NCBI RefSeq assembly: GCF_002834385.1
Contig: NZ_PITQ01000001.1
Coordinates: forward strand, 620,001-684,000
Source: Rahnella sp. AA
GTDB lineage: Bacteria; Pseudomonadota; Gammaproteobacteria; Enterobacterales; Enterobacteriaceae
Direction: 5' to 3'
DNA length: 64,000 nucleotides
Shown here in pieces: positions 51,772 through 61,031 of this stretch (position 1 is the stretch's first letter; every line of letters starts with the position of its first letter). A program made the position numbers and the translations under genes. Below the pieces are notes generated by a model, which saw only the letters and a list, made by a program, of their open reading frames with translations, had not been told where the DNA came from and did no database searches.

Positions 51772-54366
51772 TTATTTCCCGATTAAAAACGTCACCGGTT
51801 CCCCGGCTTTCGTCATTTCCCTGAAACCTTCTCCGCTTCGCTCAGTCTCGGCCAGATTTGAGGGCGTCACGGCGTTATGCGATTTCACTTCTCCGGTTTT
51901 TATTGCCTGCGCCGACGGATTCCAGCCACGTAAAACCCAGTGGTCGCCGCGCTGCGATTTCTTTAGCGTGCTGAAATGCAGCGCTGTTTCCCAGCTCAGT
52001 AAGCTGTAATTCGCGGCGAAGTTTTTCCCGTGCGGATTCAGCCGGAACCGCGACCAGCCGGTGGCGAGATACGCAAGCATCGGCGTTTTCCACGCTTCGA
52101 CACGTTGCCAGAAACCGGCATCCGGCATGCCTGTCAGCGGCATTACGGCCAGTGAACAATGATGAAGGCCGGGGATCTGCGATTCCGGCGATGGCAGCAC
52201 CATGCCCGATGCGCGTCCCGGCCGGTAAGGCATGTTTGCGCGGCCCAGCCAGCCGACGCTGCGCAGCAACGTAACGGCCAGTACGTCCTGCTGATTTTCG
52301 GGGATTTCATACTCGCGCAACCCTTCGGTGACCGCGCACAGCCCGCGTTTTTCGTCGTGCATTATCACCAGACTTTGCATCGGATACAGCGCTGCCGGGG
52401 CTTCATTCCAGTTTTCGGCCTGCCAGATTTTCATGGCGGCAGGCTGATTATCGCGCTGAATCAGCCCGAACGGCTGATCGGCGAAATGCACCTGCGTCTC
52501 TGCACCGGTTGGCATTAAAACCTGCAAGCGGTGATCGCGGGTCTGATTATCCACGGTGATGTCCACGCTCAGCGACGGCGAGTCGTGCATCAGCGTCAGC
52601 GTCAAAGTGACGTCCAGACTGGCATCGGCAAGCCTCTGCTGGCGCGAATCCAGATCCTGCGGCACCGGCAGCCGGTAGCGCAGCACCATGCGGTTATACA
52701 AACTGCCGCCGTCAGTGTGGCATTCCAGAAGATGATGGTCGCCGGTGATTTTCCAGTCCTGTACCGGCGGCGAATAGTTGTAGTTATCACCGGCATCGCC
52801 GCCGTCCACCAGTTGCAGCAGATGCGGATAATGCTGGCCGCTGCGTTTGTCGGTCAGCGTCAGCACGCCTTGCGCGTCGGCGCGCAGGTGCAGGAAATGG
52901 TTTTCCAGCTGATGCGGGTTCACCGAATGCGGCAGATGTTGGGTGATTTCGCCGGGCTGGAACCACAGCGTTGTGTAGCCGCACGGCGGCACGTTTTTCA
53001 CGTCAATCAGCAGCTCGCATTTCCGGTACCAGATGGTTTCCGTGCTGTTCGACAGCTCCTGAACCACTGTCGACATATCCTGCGGTTGTTCACTGATCAG
53101 CTGCCAGTGACACTCATTGCCGTCGTTATCACAGAGCCGGAAGTCGTTTTCCGGCGTCATTACCGTCAGACGTACTTTGCCGCTGCGCAGTGTCGGCAGG
53201 CTGTTAAACAGCAGAATTTGCGTGCCTTCCTGCGTGGCGGTGATGCCTTCGCTGAGCTTTTTAAAGTTCAGCTCCAGCAACTGTTCGGCCATTTCCATGC
53301 CGGAAAGCAGCCGGTTTTTCACCATCGCATTCACCCTGTCGGAATTGCAGCCGCCGATGCTGTCATGCGCGTGGGATTTCATCGCTTCGCGCCAGATATT
53401 GTCCACTGCGGTTTGCGGATACGGCAGACCGAGCGAAGCACCGACCGTCAGCAGCGGTTCGAGATACTGACTGACTGTTTGTTCCAGCTTCGCGTTGAGC
53501 TTCTTGATGTCGATGCGGGTGGAGAAAATTCCGCGATGAATGCGCATGTATTTCGGGCTCAGGAGTTCGCCACGAAAATCTGGCAGATGATCGCGCTGTT
53601 TATCCAGTGCGGTGAAAAATGCGCCGAAGCTGCTGTTAACAAAGTGAAATTCATCCTGCCGCTGATTGAGCGCATTCAGCATTTCGGGAACCTGATATTC
53701 GAACGGCGACTGATCGTTGCCGTTGGGTAATAAAATCAGATCGCTGGCGGCAAACTGCGCTTGTTTGCGGCAGGCCTTTTGCACCACGGGCAGCGCCGTT
53801 TCGGCGTCAGCGGGTAACCATTTTGCGCAGCCGTAACCCCACGGCAAGACGGCGGTGGTGACGCAACTGCCGTCATCGCTATGCCAGATAAATTCGGTGG
53901 TCGCGACGTCATGCTCGCACCAGCCGCGCCAGAGTACGGCGTGGCCGATGGCGAACTGTTGCAGAAACATCGGCAACTGGGCGCTCTGGCCGAAAGAGTC
54001 CGGCACGTAGCCGACCGGCATCGGCGCGCCGTATTTGCGTGCGCCTTCAATCCCTAACAGCAAATTGCGTGCGACAGATTCCGCGCCGACCACCAGAAAA
54101 TCGGTCTGCGTATACCACGGGCCAATCAGAATGCGGCCTTCGCGGATAAGCGCGGTCAGGCGACTGAGATTTTCCGGCGCCACTTCCAGATAATCGTCGA
54201 GCACTACCGTCTGTGCATCGAGCACGAACGGCGGCAACTGAGGGTCGGATTCCAGCCGGTTGAGCAGGTCATCCATGAAATAGTACAGCACCGCTTTCGA
54301 GTCATTTTCAGTGAAATACCATTCGCGATCCCAGTGAGTATGCTGAATCAGATGGACGGTTTTCAT
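51772..54366 (-). CDS. GH38 alpha-mannosidase, MngB-like
   Basis: An 864-residue family GH38 glycosidase close in length to E. coli MngB (877). The zinc motif is HTHWDREWYF with His11 and Asp13; the nucleophile is Asp123 in VPDSFGQSAQLP; HAHDSIGGCNSD carries another zinc histidine. MngB hydrolyses phosphorylated 2-O-alpha-mannosylglycerate. Here the gene overlaps the stop of an EIIC gene as ATGA and is thus in a PTS operon. The exact glycoside-phosphate is not set by the sequence, so I do not assign mngB. Confidence 0.88.
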   Translation of the reverse strand: MKTVHLIQHTHWDREWYFTENDSKAVLYYFMDDLLNRLESDPQLPPFVLDAQTVVLDDYLEVAPENLSRLTALIREGRILIGPWYTQTDFLVVGAESVARNLLLGIEGARKYGAPMPVGYVPDSFGQSAQLPMFLQQFAIGHAVLWRGWCEHDVATTEFIWHSDDGSCVTTAVLPWGYGCAKWLPADAETALPVVQKACRKQAQFAASDLILLPNGNDQSPFEYQVPEMLNALNQRQDEFHFVNSSFGAFFTALDKQRDHLPDFRGELLSPKYMRIHRGIFSTRIDIKKLNAKLEQTVSQYLEPLLTVGASLGLPYPQTAVDNIWREAMKSHAHDSIGGCNSDRVNAMVKNRLLSGMEMAEQLLELNFKKLSEGITATQEGTQILLFNSLPTLRSGKVRLTVMTPENDFRLCDNDGNECHWQLISEQPQDMSTVVQELSNSTETIWYRKCELLIDVKNVPPCGYTTLWFQPGEITQHLPHSVNPHQLENHFLHLRADAQGVLTLTDKRSGQHYPHLLQLVDGGDAGDNYNYSPPVQDWKITGDHHLLECHTDGGSLYNRMVLRYRLPVPQDLDSRQQRLADASLDVTLTLTLMHDSPSLSVDITVDNQTRDHRLQVLMPTGAETQVHFADQPFGLIQRDNQPAAMKIWQAENWNEAPAALYPMQSLVIMHDEKRGLCAVTEGLREYEIPENQQDVLAVTLLRSVGWLGRANMPYRPGRASGMVLPSPESQIPGLHHCSLAVMPLTGMPDAGFWQRVEAWKTPMLAYLATGWSRFRLNPHGKNFAANYSLLSWETALHFSTLKKSQRGDHWVLRGWNPSAQAIKTGEVKSHNAVTPSNLAETERSGEGFREMTKAGEPVTFLIGK

Positions 54367-55490
54367 TGGCGGTTCACCTTAAATTTAGGGGCAGGGGATG
54401 CAGCAGGTTTCGCGACGGTTTCGGTATCGCCGTGGCGGAAGACCAGCAGCGAGCCGCAGGCGACCACCGCAGAACCGGTGGCGATCGAAAGTACGTAAAC
54501 CGGCCAGCCGTCTACCGCCAGCCAGCCGTAGAACCCGGAAATCGGCGCGTGATTGACCGCACCCAACCCGACGGCCATCGCCGCGCCCAGAGCGGAACCG
54601 ACAACGTTGATCACGATGATTTTGGGGTTGGATAACGCGAACGGGATCGCGCCTTCAGAGACGCCAATCAGCCCCATCAGCGTCGAGGCTTTTCCAGCTT
54701 CGCGCAGGGATTCGGGGAAGCGCTTTTTCCACAGCAAAGTGGCGACGCCCAGGCCAATCGGTGGAATTATAATCGCCACCTGCGCCGCGGTATTCGGGTC
54801 ATAAATACCGGAAGCCAGCAGCGCCATCGCCGTGGTGACAGCCGCTTTATTGATGGGGCCGCCGAGATCAAACCCGACCATTCCGCCAATCACCGCGGCC
54901 AGCAACACTTTGTTGGTGCCGGATAGGGTCATCAGCCAGGCTTCCATCCCGCGATTGAGCGCCGCGAGAGGCGTACCGACCACAAACGCCATAATGCAGC
55001 AGGTCAGCAATGTGCCGCCGACCGGCAGAATAAATATCGGCCCGGCCGACGCCAGTGCGCGCGGCAGTTTGATAAAACGCACCATCCAGCGAACGATATA
55101 ACCGGCTACAAACCCCGCCACCAGTGCGCCGATAAAGCCGGTACCCAGATTGCTGGCCAGCAGCCCGCCAATCATACCGGGCGCAATCCCCGGCTTATTC
55201 GCCAGCGCATAACTGATATACCCGGCGACAATGGGCAGCATCAGCGAAAGCGCCAGCCCGCCAAAACCGTCGAACTGGTGCAGCAGTTTGATTATCTGGC
55301 TGGCGGCCTGCGCATGGCTGTTGTCCCAGATATTATCGATGCCATACATCGACGCGCCGATGCGCGCGATGCCCATGATCACCGCGCCGGCAATCACGAA
55401 CGGCAGCATATAAGAAACGCCGGTCATGATGGCGTTTTTAACATCCGTGCCGACGTGCCCGCCACCGGCTTCTGCCCTGAATTTAGCCAT
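54363..55490 (-). CDS. PTS fructose-type EIIC membrane component
   Basis: A 375-residue integral membrane protein with about eight to ten helices, of the PTS fructose/mannitol EIIC family: GVSYMLPFVIAGAVIMGIAR near the start, GFIGALVAGFVAGYIV, and GSEGAIPFALSNP-like loop (here GVSEGAIPFALSNP). It forms the sugar channel. I start at 55490 (MAKFRAEAGG), overlapping the EIIB stop by 8 bp; an upstream frame from 55547 would overlap EIIB by 65 bp. Coupled to the GH38 gene. Confidence 0.88.
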   Translation of the reverse strand: MAKFRAEAGGGHVGTDVKNAIMTGVSYMLPFVIAGAVIMGIARIGASMYGIDNIWDNSHAQAASQIIKLLHQFDGFGGLALSLMLPIVAGYISYALANKPGIAPGMIGGLLASNLGTGFIGALVAGFVAGYIVRWMVRFIKLPRALASAGPIFILPVGGTLLTCCIMAFVVGTPLAALNRGMEAWLMTLSGTNKVLLAAVIGGMVGFDLGGPINKAAVTTAMALLASGIYDPNTAAQVAIIIPPIGLGVATLLWKKRFPESLREAGKASTLMGLIGVSEGAIPFALSNPKIIVINVVGSALGAAMAVGLGAVNHAPISGFYGWLAVDGWPVYVLSIATGSAVVACGSLLVFRHGDTETVAKPAASPAPKFKVNRQ

Positions 55491-55797
55491 TCGCCACCTC
55501 CTGTTCGATCGCTTCAAAAACCGCATCACCGTGTTTGATCGGATCACTGACGCTGCATTCGAGCGTGATCATGCCGTCGAAACGTTCTTTATTATTGACA
55601 GCAACATCGGCGGCAAGAATAACGCCGTCGGCGCGCGCGAGATCTTCCGCAGTAATAATATTTTCAGCCCCCAGACTTCCCTGCGTTTCGACTTTGATTT
55701 CGTGTCCGCGTTTTTTTCCCAGCACTTCAAGCGATTCTGCGGCCATATAAGTATGAGCAACACCGGTCGGGCAGGCAGCAATACAGACGAAATACAT
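55483..55797 (-). CDS. PTS fructose-type EIIB component
   Basis: A 104-residue EIIB protein with the phosphocysteine Cys9 in CIAACPTGVAHTYMAAE and the later VETQGSLGAENIIT segment, both typical of fructose-family EIIB. It takes phosphate from an EIIA and passes it to the sugar in EIIC. No EIIA gene lies beside it, so phosphate must come from an EIIA encoded elsewhere. First clear gene of the EIIB-EIIC-GH38 operon, with an AGGAAT ribosome site. Confidence 0.9.
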   Translation of the reverse strand: MYFVCIAACPTGVAHTYMAAESLEVLGKKRGHEIKVETQGSLGAENIITAEDLARADGVILAADVAVNNKERFDGMITLECSVSDPIKHGDAVFEAIEQEVANG

Positions 55798-56269
55798 AAT
55801 AAATTCCTCGGATTTGACCTGATTTCAGGCATAAAAAAAGCACAACGGCGAAAGCGCGCGTTGTGCCTGATGGCGACGGAAAAGAAATAACAGCTGCCTC
55901 GTTAGCGGGTGCGCCGCTCAGACGGTGACAGCAGCGTAACTGGCTGACCAGAGTGGATAAATGTGTGAATGTCAGCACGTGACGTAATTGCGCCACCAGC
56001 CGGACGGCAACGGAAATAACATTAATCTGAGTGTGGGAAATAAAACGCTGCATTTTTTCCTGCGGCAGCAGCGAATTACCGGCGCAGTGCCAGAGCTGTT
56101 TCCACTGGTCACTGAAATCAGCCGGATTTATTTCTTCATTTTTATCTGCGGCGGCGCTGAGATTATCGACAGAGTTAAAGCAGCAGCAGCCTAATATAAA
56201 CGCTTTTATTCCGCAGACTGGCGTCAGCAAAATTAATAAAAGGCGATTTATAAAAGGAGAAGAAGACAT
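55727..56269 (-). CDS. Doubtful ORF in the PTS operon leader
   Basis: A 180-codon minus-strand frame with a proper ribosome site (GGAG six bases before the ATG at 56269) and a hydrophobic N-terminus (INRLLLILLTPVCGIKAFIL) followed by cysteines. It reads straight through the intrinsic terminator and into EIIB out of frame, which is odd for a real gene. It may be a decayed gene, a leader ORF whose translation controls the attenuator, or chance. I recognise no family. Confidence 0.25.
   Translation of the reverse strand: MSSSPFINRLLLILLTPVCGIKAFILGCCCFNSVDNLSAAADKNEEINPADFSDQWKQLWHCAGNSLLPQEKMQRFISHTQINVISVAVRLVAQLRHVLTFTHLSTLVSQLRCCHRLSGAPANEAAVISFPSPSGTTRAFAVVLFLCLKSGQIRGIYYVFRLYCCLPDRCCSYLYGRRIA
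55835..55866 (-). terminator. Attenuator or terminator upstream of EIIB
   Basis: On the minus strand GCACAACG, 11-base loop, CGTTGTGC, then seven T: a strong intrinsic terminator 38 bp before the EIIB ATG. It would end any transcript coming from the divergent promoter region, so it acts as a potential attenuator of the PTS-GH38 operon. Confidence 0.75.
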
Positions 56270-56275
56270 AAACGC

Positions 56276-56640
56276 TCCGTAAAAAGTGAATCTGTAGTAA
56301 ACAGCAATCGAAAAATGCCCGCTGTGATGTTCTGCACAAACCCTGTTTCCCATCCCCAAACGGTCAACTCCACACAAACGGTCATAACCGGTCATGAGAA
56401 ACCGCGAGGAATTGTGACCGTTTGCAAAACTGTTGCTGTCTTGTTGCAACGCAAATGACGATTTAATGCCGTTCCCGCCACAGATCCAAACTTTAACATT
56501 TCATCTTTTCTCATCTTTTCGTGACAACTATCACATGACGGCGGTGGCAAAAAATGCACACAGCCGCGTTTGAGGCACTGCGCATTCCACAACCACCGGG
56601 CTGCGTATCCTGTTTGACATCGGGAAAGAGGAATCACCAC
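56276..56640. other. Divergent control region of the sugar locus
   Basis: This interval between the PTS leader and the DeoR gene contains the CAAACGGTCA repeats and presumably promoters for both arms. The stretch 56500-56545 is AT-rich, with repeated CATCTTTTC. An in-frame extension of the DeoR gene upstream to 56554 lacks family resemblance. Confidence 0.5.
56357..56424. promoter_or_regulatory. Cluster of CAAACGGTCA repeats (operator candidate)
   Basis: Two exact copies CAAACGGTCA at 56357-56366 and 56375-56384, a variant TAACCGGTCA at 56385-56394, and an inverted exact copy TGACCGTTTG at 56415-56424. The mix of direct and inverted decamers between divergent operons is what a DeoR-family repressor operator would look like. 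The DeoR gene starts 217 bp to the right. Confidence 0.6.
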
Positions 56641-57498
56641 ATGCTGCCAGTAGAGCGACATCGTTTTATTACCGAAATTCTCACCCAGCGCGGACGCATT
56701 CTGGTTCAGGAAGTGGCGCAGTTATGCCGTATTTCGCTGGAAACGGCGCGGCGGGATCTGGCGCTGCTGGAAAAGCGCGGCGTGCTGTTACGCAGCCACG
56801 GCGGCGCGGTCTTTACGGAACATTCGGCGGGCGAAAAAACCTATGTGCCGTCGCAGATTGAACAGGGCGAATCGTTTCGTGACCGCAGTAATCAGTCGCC
56901 TGACAGCAAAACGCGCATCGCCAAACGCGCATTGCAACTGATTAATCCGGGTGACTGTCTGCTGCTCGACAGCAGTTCGACCAGCTGGTATCTGGCGCGC
57001 CAGTTGCCCGATATTCAGCTGGTGGTGCTGACCAACTCAGTGCAGATCATCCAGACGCTGTCGGTGAAAGCCAATGTGCGCACCATCGGTTTAGGTGGTG
57101 AATATTCGGCGAAATATGAAGATTTCGTCGGCGTGCTGGCCGAGCAAATGCTGAAAGAGTTCGTCATCAACAAACTGTTTTTCTCCTGTCACGGCATCAG
57201 CCACGAAGGCGGCATCCGTGAAAGCAACGAGCATCACGCGCGGCTGAAACAGCAAATGCTGCTTTCCTCCGAGCACAAAATTTTGCTGGCTGACTCCAGC
57301 AAATTCGGCCGCCGCTCTTTTGCGCGGATCTGCCACTACCGGGAAATCGACACACTGATAACAGACCATCTGGAGGATGAGGAATTCCGCCAGGAACTGG
57401 CCTGGAGCAACGTTAACGTGATTGAAGTTTCTCCGTCACCCCTACAGAAAAAAACTAAAAACAACCGCAACGGCCCGTTTGCTGCGGTAAATAACTGA
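56641..57498 (+). CDS. DeoR/GlpR family transcriptional regulator
   Basis: A 285-residue DeoR-family regulator. N-terminal winged helix-turn-helix (RHRFITEILTQRGRILVQEV, LETARRDLALLEKRGVLLRSH) and a C-terminal sugar-phosphate sensor domain with DCLLLDSSSTSWYLARQLP and LLADSSKFGRRSF. Such proteins normally respond to a phosphorylated sugar intermediate. I start at 56641 with AGAGGA upstream. It is 18 bp before the ABC binding-protein gene, so it heads that operon, and likely controls both arms. Confidence 0.9.
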   Translation: MLPVERHRFITEILTQRGRILVQEVAQLCRISLETARRDLALLEKRGVLLRSHGGAVFTEHSAGEKTYVPSQIEQGESFRDRSNQSPDSKTRIAKRALQLINPGDCLLLDSSSTSWYLARQLPDIQLVVLTNSVQIIQTLSVKANVRTIGLGGEYSAKYEDFVGVLAEQMLKEFVINKLFFSCHGISHEGGIRESNEHHARLKQQMLLSSEHKILLADSSKFGRRSFARICHYREIDTLITDHLEDEEFRQELAWSNVNVIEVSPSPLQKKTKNNRNGPFAAVNN

Positions 57499-57516
57499 CC
57501 TCCCAGGAGAGTAAAC

Positions 57517-58503
57517 ATGATCAAGAAATCCGTTCTTGCCTGCCTGTTCGCCACAGCCATGTTGTCCCTGTCAGCACACGCCGCTGACAAAATTCGCATG
57601 GGCGTGGTGGTGAAAGTCGGCGGTAACGCCTGGTTCAACGCGATGGAAGCCGGGATCAAAAGCGAAGCGGCGAAACGCGGGATCGACGCATGGCAGGTCG
57701 GCCCGACCAGCGCCGATCCGGCGTTGCAGGTGCGTGCGATTGAAGATCTGATCGCCCAGAAAGTGGATGTGATCGGCGTGGTGCCCAACGATGCCCGCGT
57801 GCTGGAGCCGGTGCTGAAACGCGCACACGACGCCGGGATCAAAGTCATCGTGCATGAATCGCCGGATCAGAAATACGCCGACTGGGATTTTGAAATGGTC
57901 GACGCCACGCAGCACGGCATTAACCACATGATCGCCCTCGCACAATGTATGAAAGAAAAAGGCGATTACGCGGTGTATGTCGGCAGCCTGACCGTACCTT
58001 TGCATCAGAAATGGGCCGATGCGGCCATCAATTATCAGAAAGAACATTATCCGAACATGCATCTGGTCGGCGATAAATTCGGTGTCGGCGAATCGCTTGA
58101 TGACAGCATCCGCACCACCAACGACCTGATGTCAAAAGACGCCAATCTGAAAGGCATTCTGGCGATCGGTTCACAAGGCCCGATCGGCGCAGGCCGTGCG
58201 GTGCTTAACCGCGCCAAAACCGATGATGTCTGCGTCTTCGGGCCATTCAGTCCGGGTCAGGGCGCAAGCCTGGTGAAAGCCGGTGCCATCAAAGGCGGCT
58301 TTATCTGGAACCCGATGGTGGCCGGTGAAGTCTTCGTGCGCATCGCCGAGAAGCTGGAAAAAGGCGAAAAAATCACTGACGGCATGACCATCGAAGGCAT
58401 GGGTAAAGTGAAAGTTGATGAAGCCACGCGCACCATTCTGGGCAACGAAACCGAAAGTCTGGATAAAGCGAACCTGCCGAAACTGGTCAAAATGGGGCTG
58501 TAA
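57517..58503 (+). CDS. Periplasmic sugar-binding protein (Lsr/Rha-type ABC importer)
   Basis: A 328-residue exported binding protein: signal peptide MIKKSVLACLFATAMLSL with cleavage after AHA, then a Peripla_BP_4 type fold beginning KIRMGVVVKVGGNAWFNAME. It is more like LsrB/RhaS-type binding proteins than ribose- or allose-binding RbsB/AlsB. Ligand is unknown; the linked AlsE and AlsK-like enzymes suggest a hexose. An AGGAG ribosome site precedes the ATG. It is followed at two bases by the ATPase gene. Confidence 0.88.
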   Translation: MIKKSVLACLFATAMLSLSAHAADKIRMGVVVKVGGNAWFNAMEAGIKSEAAKRGIDAWQVGPTSADPALQVRAIEDLIAQKVDVIGVVPNDARVLEPVLKRAHDAGIKVIVHESPDQKYADWDFEMVDATQHGINHMIALAQCMKEKGDYAVYVGSLTVPLHQKWADAAINYQKEHYPNMHLVGDKFGVGESLDDSIRTTNDLMSKDANLKGILAIGSQGPIGAGRAVLNRAKTDDVCVFGPFSPGQGASLVKAGAIKGGFIWNPMVAGEVFVRIAEKLEKGEKITDGMTIEGMGKVKVDEATRTILGNETESLDKANLPKLVKMGL

Positions 58504-58505
58504 TC

Positions 58506-60038
58506 ATGGCAATCTCCGAGATCATTCAAACAGACAACACGCCGCTGATTGATGTACAGAATCTGTCGGTGACCTTTGGCGGACAGCGCGCGCTTAACGA
58601 CATTTCCCTGCGGCTGATGCCGGGGGAAGTTCACTGCCTGGCGGGCACCAACGGCTGCGGTAAAAGTACGTTGATCAAAGTGATCTCGGGGGTTTATCAG
58701 CCGGATAACGGTTGCCGGATCACGCTGGGTTCTGCCACGCAGGGGCTTCAGACGTTCAGCAAGCTCAGCCCGGATCAGGCGCGGCAGTTTGGCGTTCAGG
58801 TGATCTATCAGGATCTGTCGCTGTTTCCGAACCTGAGCGTGTTTGAAAACATCGCGTTCGACCACAACCTGCAAGGGCTGATGGGCTGGTATCGCCCGTC
58901 ACGCCTGCGCGACACCGCGCAGCGCATCCTCACTGAACTCAATTACACCTTAGATCTCGACAGCAAAGTGTCGGCGCTGCCGATTGCCCAGCGCCAGCAG
59001 GTGGCAATTTGTCGCGCGCTGGTTGCCGATGCGCGGTTAGTCATTATGGATGAACCGACCGCCTCGCTGACCCGCACCGAAGTGAATCAGCTGCTGCGCA
59101 CCGTGCATTACCTGAAAAACAAAGGCATCAGCGTGGTCTTCGTCAGCCATCGTCTCGACGAAGTGCTGGAGATTTCCGACAGCGTCACGGTCATTCGTGA
59201 CGGCAAAAAAGTCGGCACCTTCCCGGCTTCTGAAGTCAGCAGCGAACGCCTGACCGAGCTGATGACCGGCCTCAGGCTCGATTACCGCCTGAAAGCCGCC
59301 AACATGAATGACGAACGCATCATGCTGGAAGCCGACAAACTCACCCGCGAAGGCCAGTACCACGACGTCAGTTTCAAACTGCACGCCGGCGAAGTGCTCG
59401 GCCTGTGCGGCCTGCTCGGTTCCGGACGCACCGAACTGGCGCTTAGCCTGTTTGGTATGACCAAACCGGACAGCGGCAAAATTTACCTCGACAGCAAACC
59501 GGTGCGTTTTCGCAGCCACGAAGACGCGATCAAATCTGGCATCGGTTATGTCTCGGAAGACAGGCTGACGCTGGGGCTGATCCAGCAGCAATCGGTCGGC
59601 GACAACACCGTGCTGGCGATCATGGATCAGCTGCGCAGCCGTTTTCATCTGATCGACGAATACCGCAAAAACAAGATCATCCAGCAGTGGATCGAAAAAC
59701 TCGGCGTCAAAGTCGCGAACCCGGATCAGGCGATTTCCACGCTGTCCGGCGGCAATCAGCAAAAAATCGTGCTGGCGAAATGGGTGCTGACGCAGCCGAA
59801 AATCCTGATCCTCGATTCACCGACCGTCGGCGTGGACGTCGGCGCGAAAGCCAGTATTTACCAGCTGGTGCATCAGCTGGCGGAAGAGGGCATTTCGATC
59901 CTGCTGATTTCCGACGAAGTGCCGGAAGTGTATTTCAACTGCGACCGCGTGCTGCATTTCTCCGAAGGCACGGTGAAGGGTGAATATCTTCCGGGCGCGA
60001 TTACTCAGCAACAGCTTGCGGAGGCGGTCAATGCTTAA
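58506..60038 (+). CDS. Sugar ABC transporter ATP-binding protein (two NBDs)
   Basis: A 510-residue protein of two fused nucleotide-binding domains, as in RbsA, AlsA and LsrA. First domain: Walker A GTNGCGKST, Q loop, Walker B LVIMDEPTAS. Second domain: degenerate Walker A GLLGSGRTE, signature LSGGNQQKIVLAKW and Walker B ILILDSPTVGVDVGAK. The first domain's signature region is atypical (ALPIAQRQQVAICRAL), usual for the family. Its stop overlaps the next start by 8 bp. Confidence 0.93.
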   Translation: MAISEIIQTDNTPLIDVQNLSVTFGGQRALNDISLRLMPGEVHCLAGTNGCGKSTLIKVISGVYQPDNGCRITLGSATQGLQTFSKLSPDQARQFGVQVIYQDLSLFPNLSVFENIAFDHNLQGLMGWYRPSRLRDTAQRILTELNYTLDLDSKVSALPIAQRQQVAICRALVADARLVIMDEPTASLTRTEVNQLLRTVHYLKNKGISVVFVSHRLDEVLEISDSVTVIRDGKKVGTFPASEVSSERLTELMTGLRLDYRLKAANMNDERIMLEADKLTREGQYHDVSFKLHAGEVLGLCGLLGSGRTELALSLFGMTKPDSGKIYLDSKPVRFRSHEDAIKSGIGYVSEDRLTLGLIQQQSVGDNTVLAIMDQLRSRFHLIDEYRKNKIIQQWIEKLGVKVANPDQAISTLSGGNQQKIVLAKWVLTQPKILILDSPTVGVDVGAKASIYQLVHQLAEEGISILLISDEVPEVYFNCDRVLHFSEGTVKGEYLPGAITQQQLAEAVNA

Positions 60039-61020
60039 GCTCAGCCGGTTACGCCCGTCCAGCAACGAAGGTTATTTAGCCTGGGTTTTGCTGGTGGTTA
60101 TCGTCACGTTTTCCCTGCTCACCAATCAGTTTCTGACGCTTCAGAACCTGCTCGATCTGACCGAAAGTTACGCCGTCAGCGGCATTTTTGCCCTCGGCTT
60201 ATTTGTGGTGCTGGTCACCGGCGGCATTGATATTTCCTTCGCGGCGGTGGCTTCCGTCGTGCAGTACCTCATCGCCACGCTGGCCATTCATTACGGCCTG
60301 AGCAGCCCGACCGGTAGCATTTTACTGGCGATCGCGATCGGCACCGTCCTCGGGATGATCAACGCCATCCTGATCTACTGCCTGCGCATTGTCTCGATCA
60401 TCGTCACTATCAGCATGCAGTCACTGCTGTTCGGCATGCTGATGTGGCTGACCAACGGCACCAGCCTCTACGACCTGCCGGACTGGCTGACCACGCCGAT
60501 CCGCGTCCTGCCGTTCAGCGTCGGCGGGCAGCATTACCAGATTGGCTTGCCGGTTGTCGTGATGCTGGCGGTGGCAGCGCTGAGCTGGATTTTACTTAAC
60601 AAAACGCATCTGGGCCGTCAGCTGTTTGCGGTCGGCGGTGATCAGGAATCCGCTCGCCGCATTGGCATCCGTGTCGGTCTGCTGCACCTGTTTGCCTACG
60701 GCTATCTCGGCGCGATGGCGGCGATTGGCGGGCTGGTTCAGGTCTACCGCGTCGGCGAAGTGGTGCCGAATGCGCTGGTCGGCGGCGAGCTGGATGTTCT
60801 GGCTGCTGCGGTGCTCGGCGGCGCCAGCCTTAACGGCGGCAAAGGCAGCGTGGTCGGCACACTGATGGGCGTGTTCCTGATTGGCGTGCTGAAAAACGGC
60901 CTCAACCTGGTTGGCGTCTCCAGCTACTTCATGAATATCGTCATCGGCGTGGTGATTGTCGCGGCCATCACCGTCACCCATTACAAGAAACGCAAAGAAA
61001 CCGAAGTCGGCTTCGCCTGA
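60031..61020 (+). CDS. Sugar ABC transporter permease 1
   Basis: A 329-residue membrane protein of the BPD_transp_2 family (RbsC/LsrC-like), about ten helices, with the conserved ALGLFVVLVTGGIDISFAAV and the late EAA-like loop LFAVGGDQESARRIGI. I start at 60031, with GGAGG six bases upstream and an 8-bp overlap with the ATPase gene; the longer frame from a GTG at 59980 would overlap more. Pairs with the second permease to form the channel. Confidence 0.9.
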   Translation: MLKLSRLRPSSNEGYLAWVLLVVIVTFSLLTNQFLTLQNLLDLTESYAVSGIFALGLFVVLVTGGIDISFAAVASVVQYLIATLAIHYGLSSPTGSILLAIAIGTVLGMINAILIYCLRIVSIIVTISMQSLLFGMLMWLTNGTSLYDLPDWLTTPIRVLPFSVGGQHYQIGLPVVVMLAVAALSWILLNKTHLGRQLFAVGGDQESARRIGIRVGLLHLFAYGYLGAMAAIGGLVQVYRVGEVVPNALVGGELDVLAAAVLGGASLNGGKGSVVGTLMGVFLIGVLKNGLNLVGVSSYFMNIVIGVVIVAAITVTHYKKRKETEVGFA

Positions 61021-61031
61021 GGAAAACCGCT

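Noticed and set aside
52531-53730. 399-codon plus-strand frame opposite the GH38 gene
   Set aside because: It is an antisense shadow of a well-supported gene; the composition follows codon-position bias of the GH38 frame.
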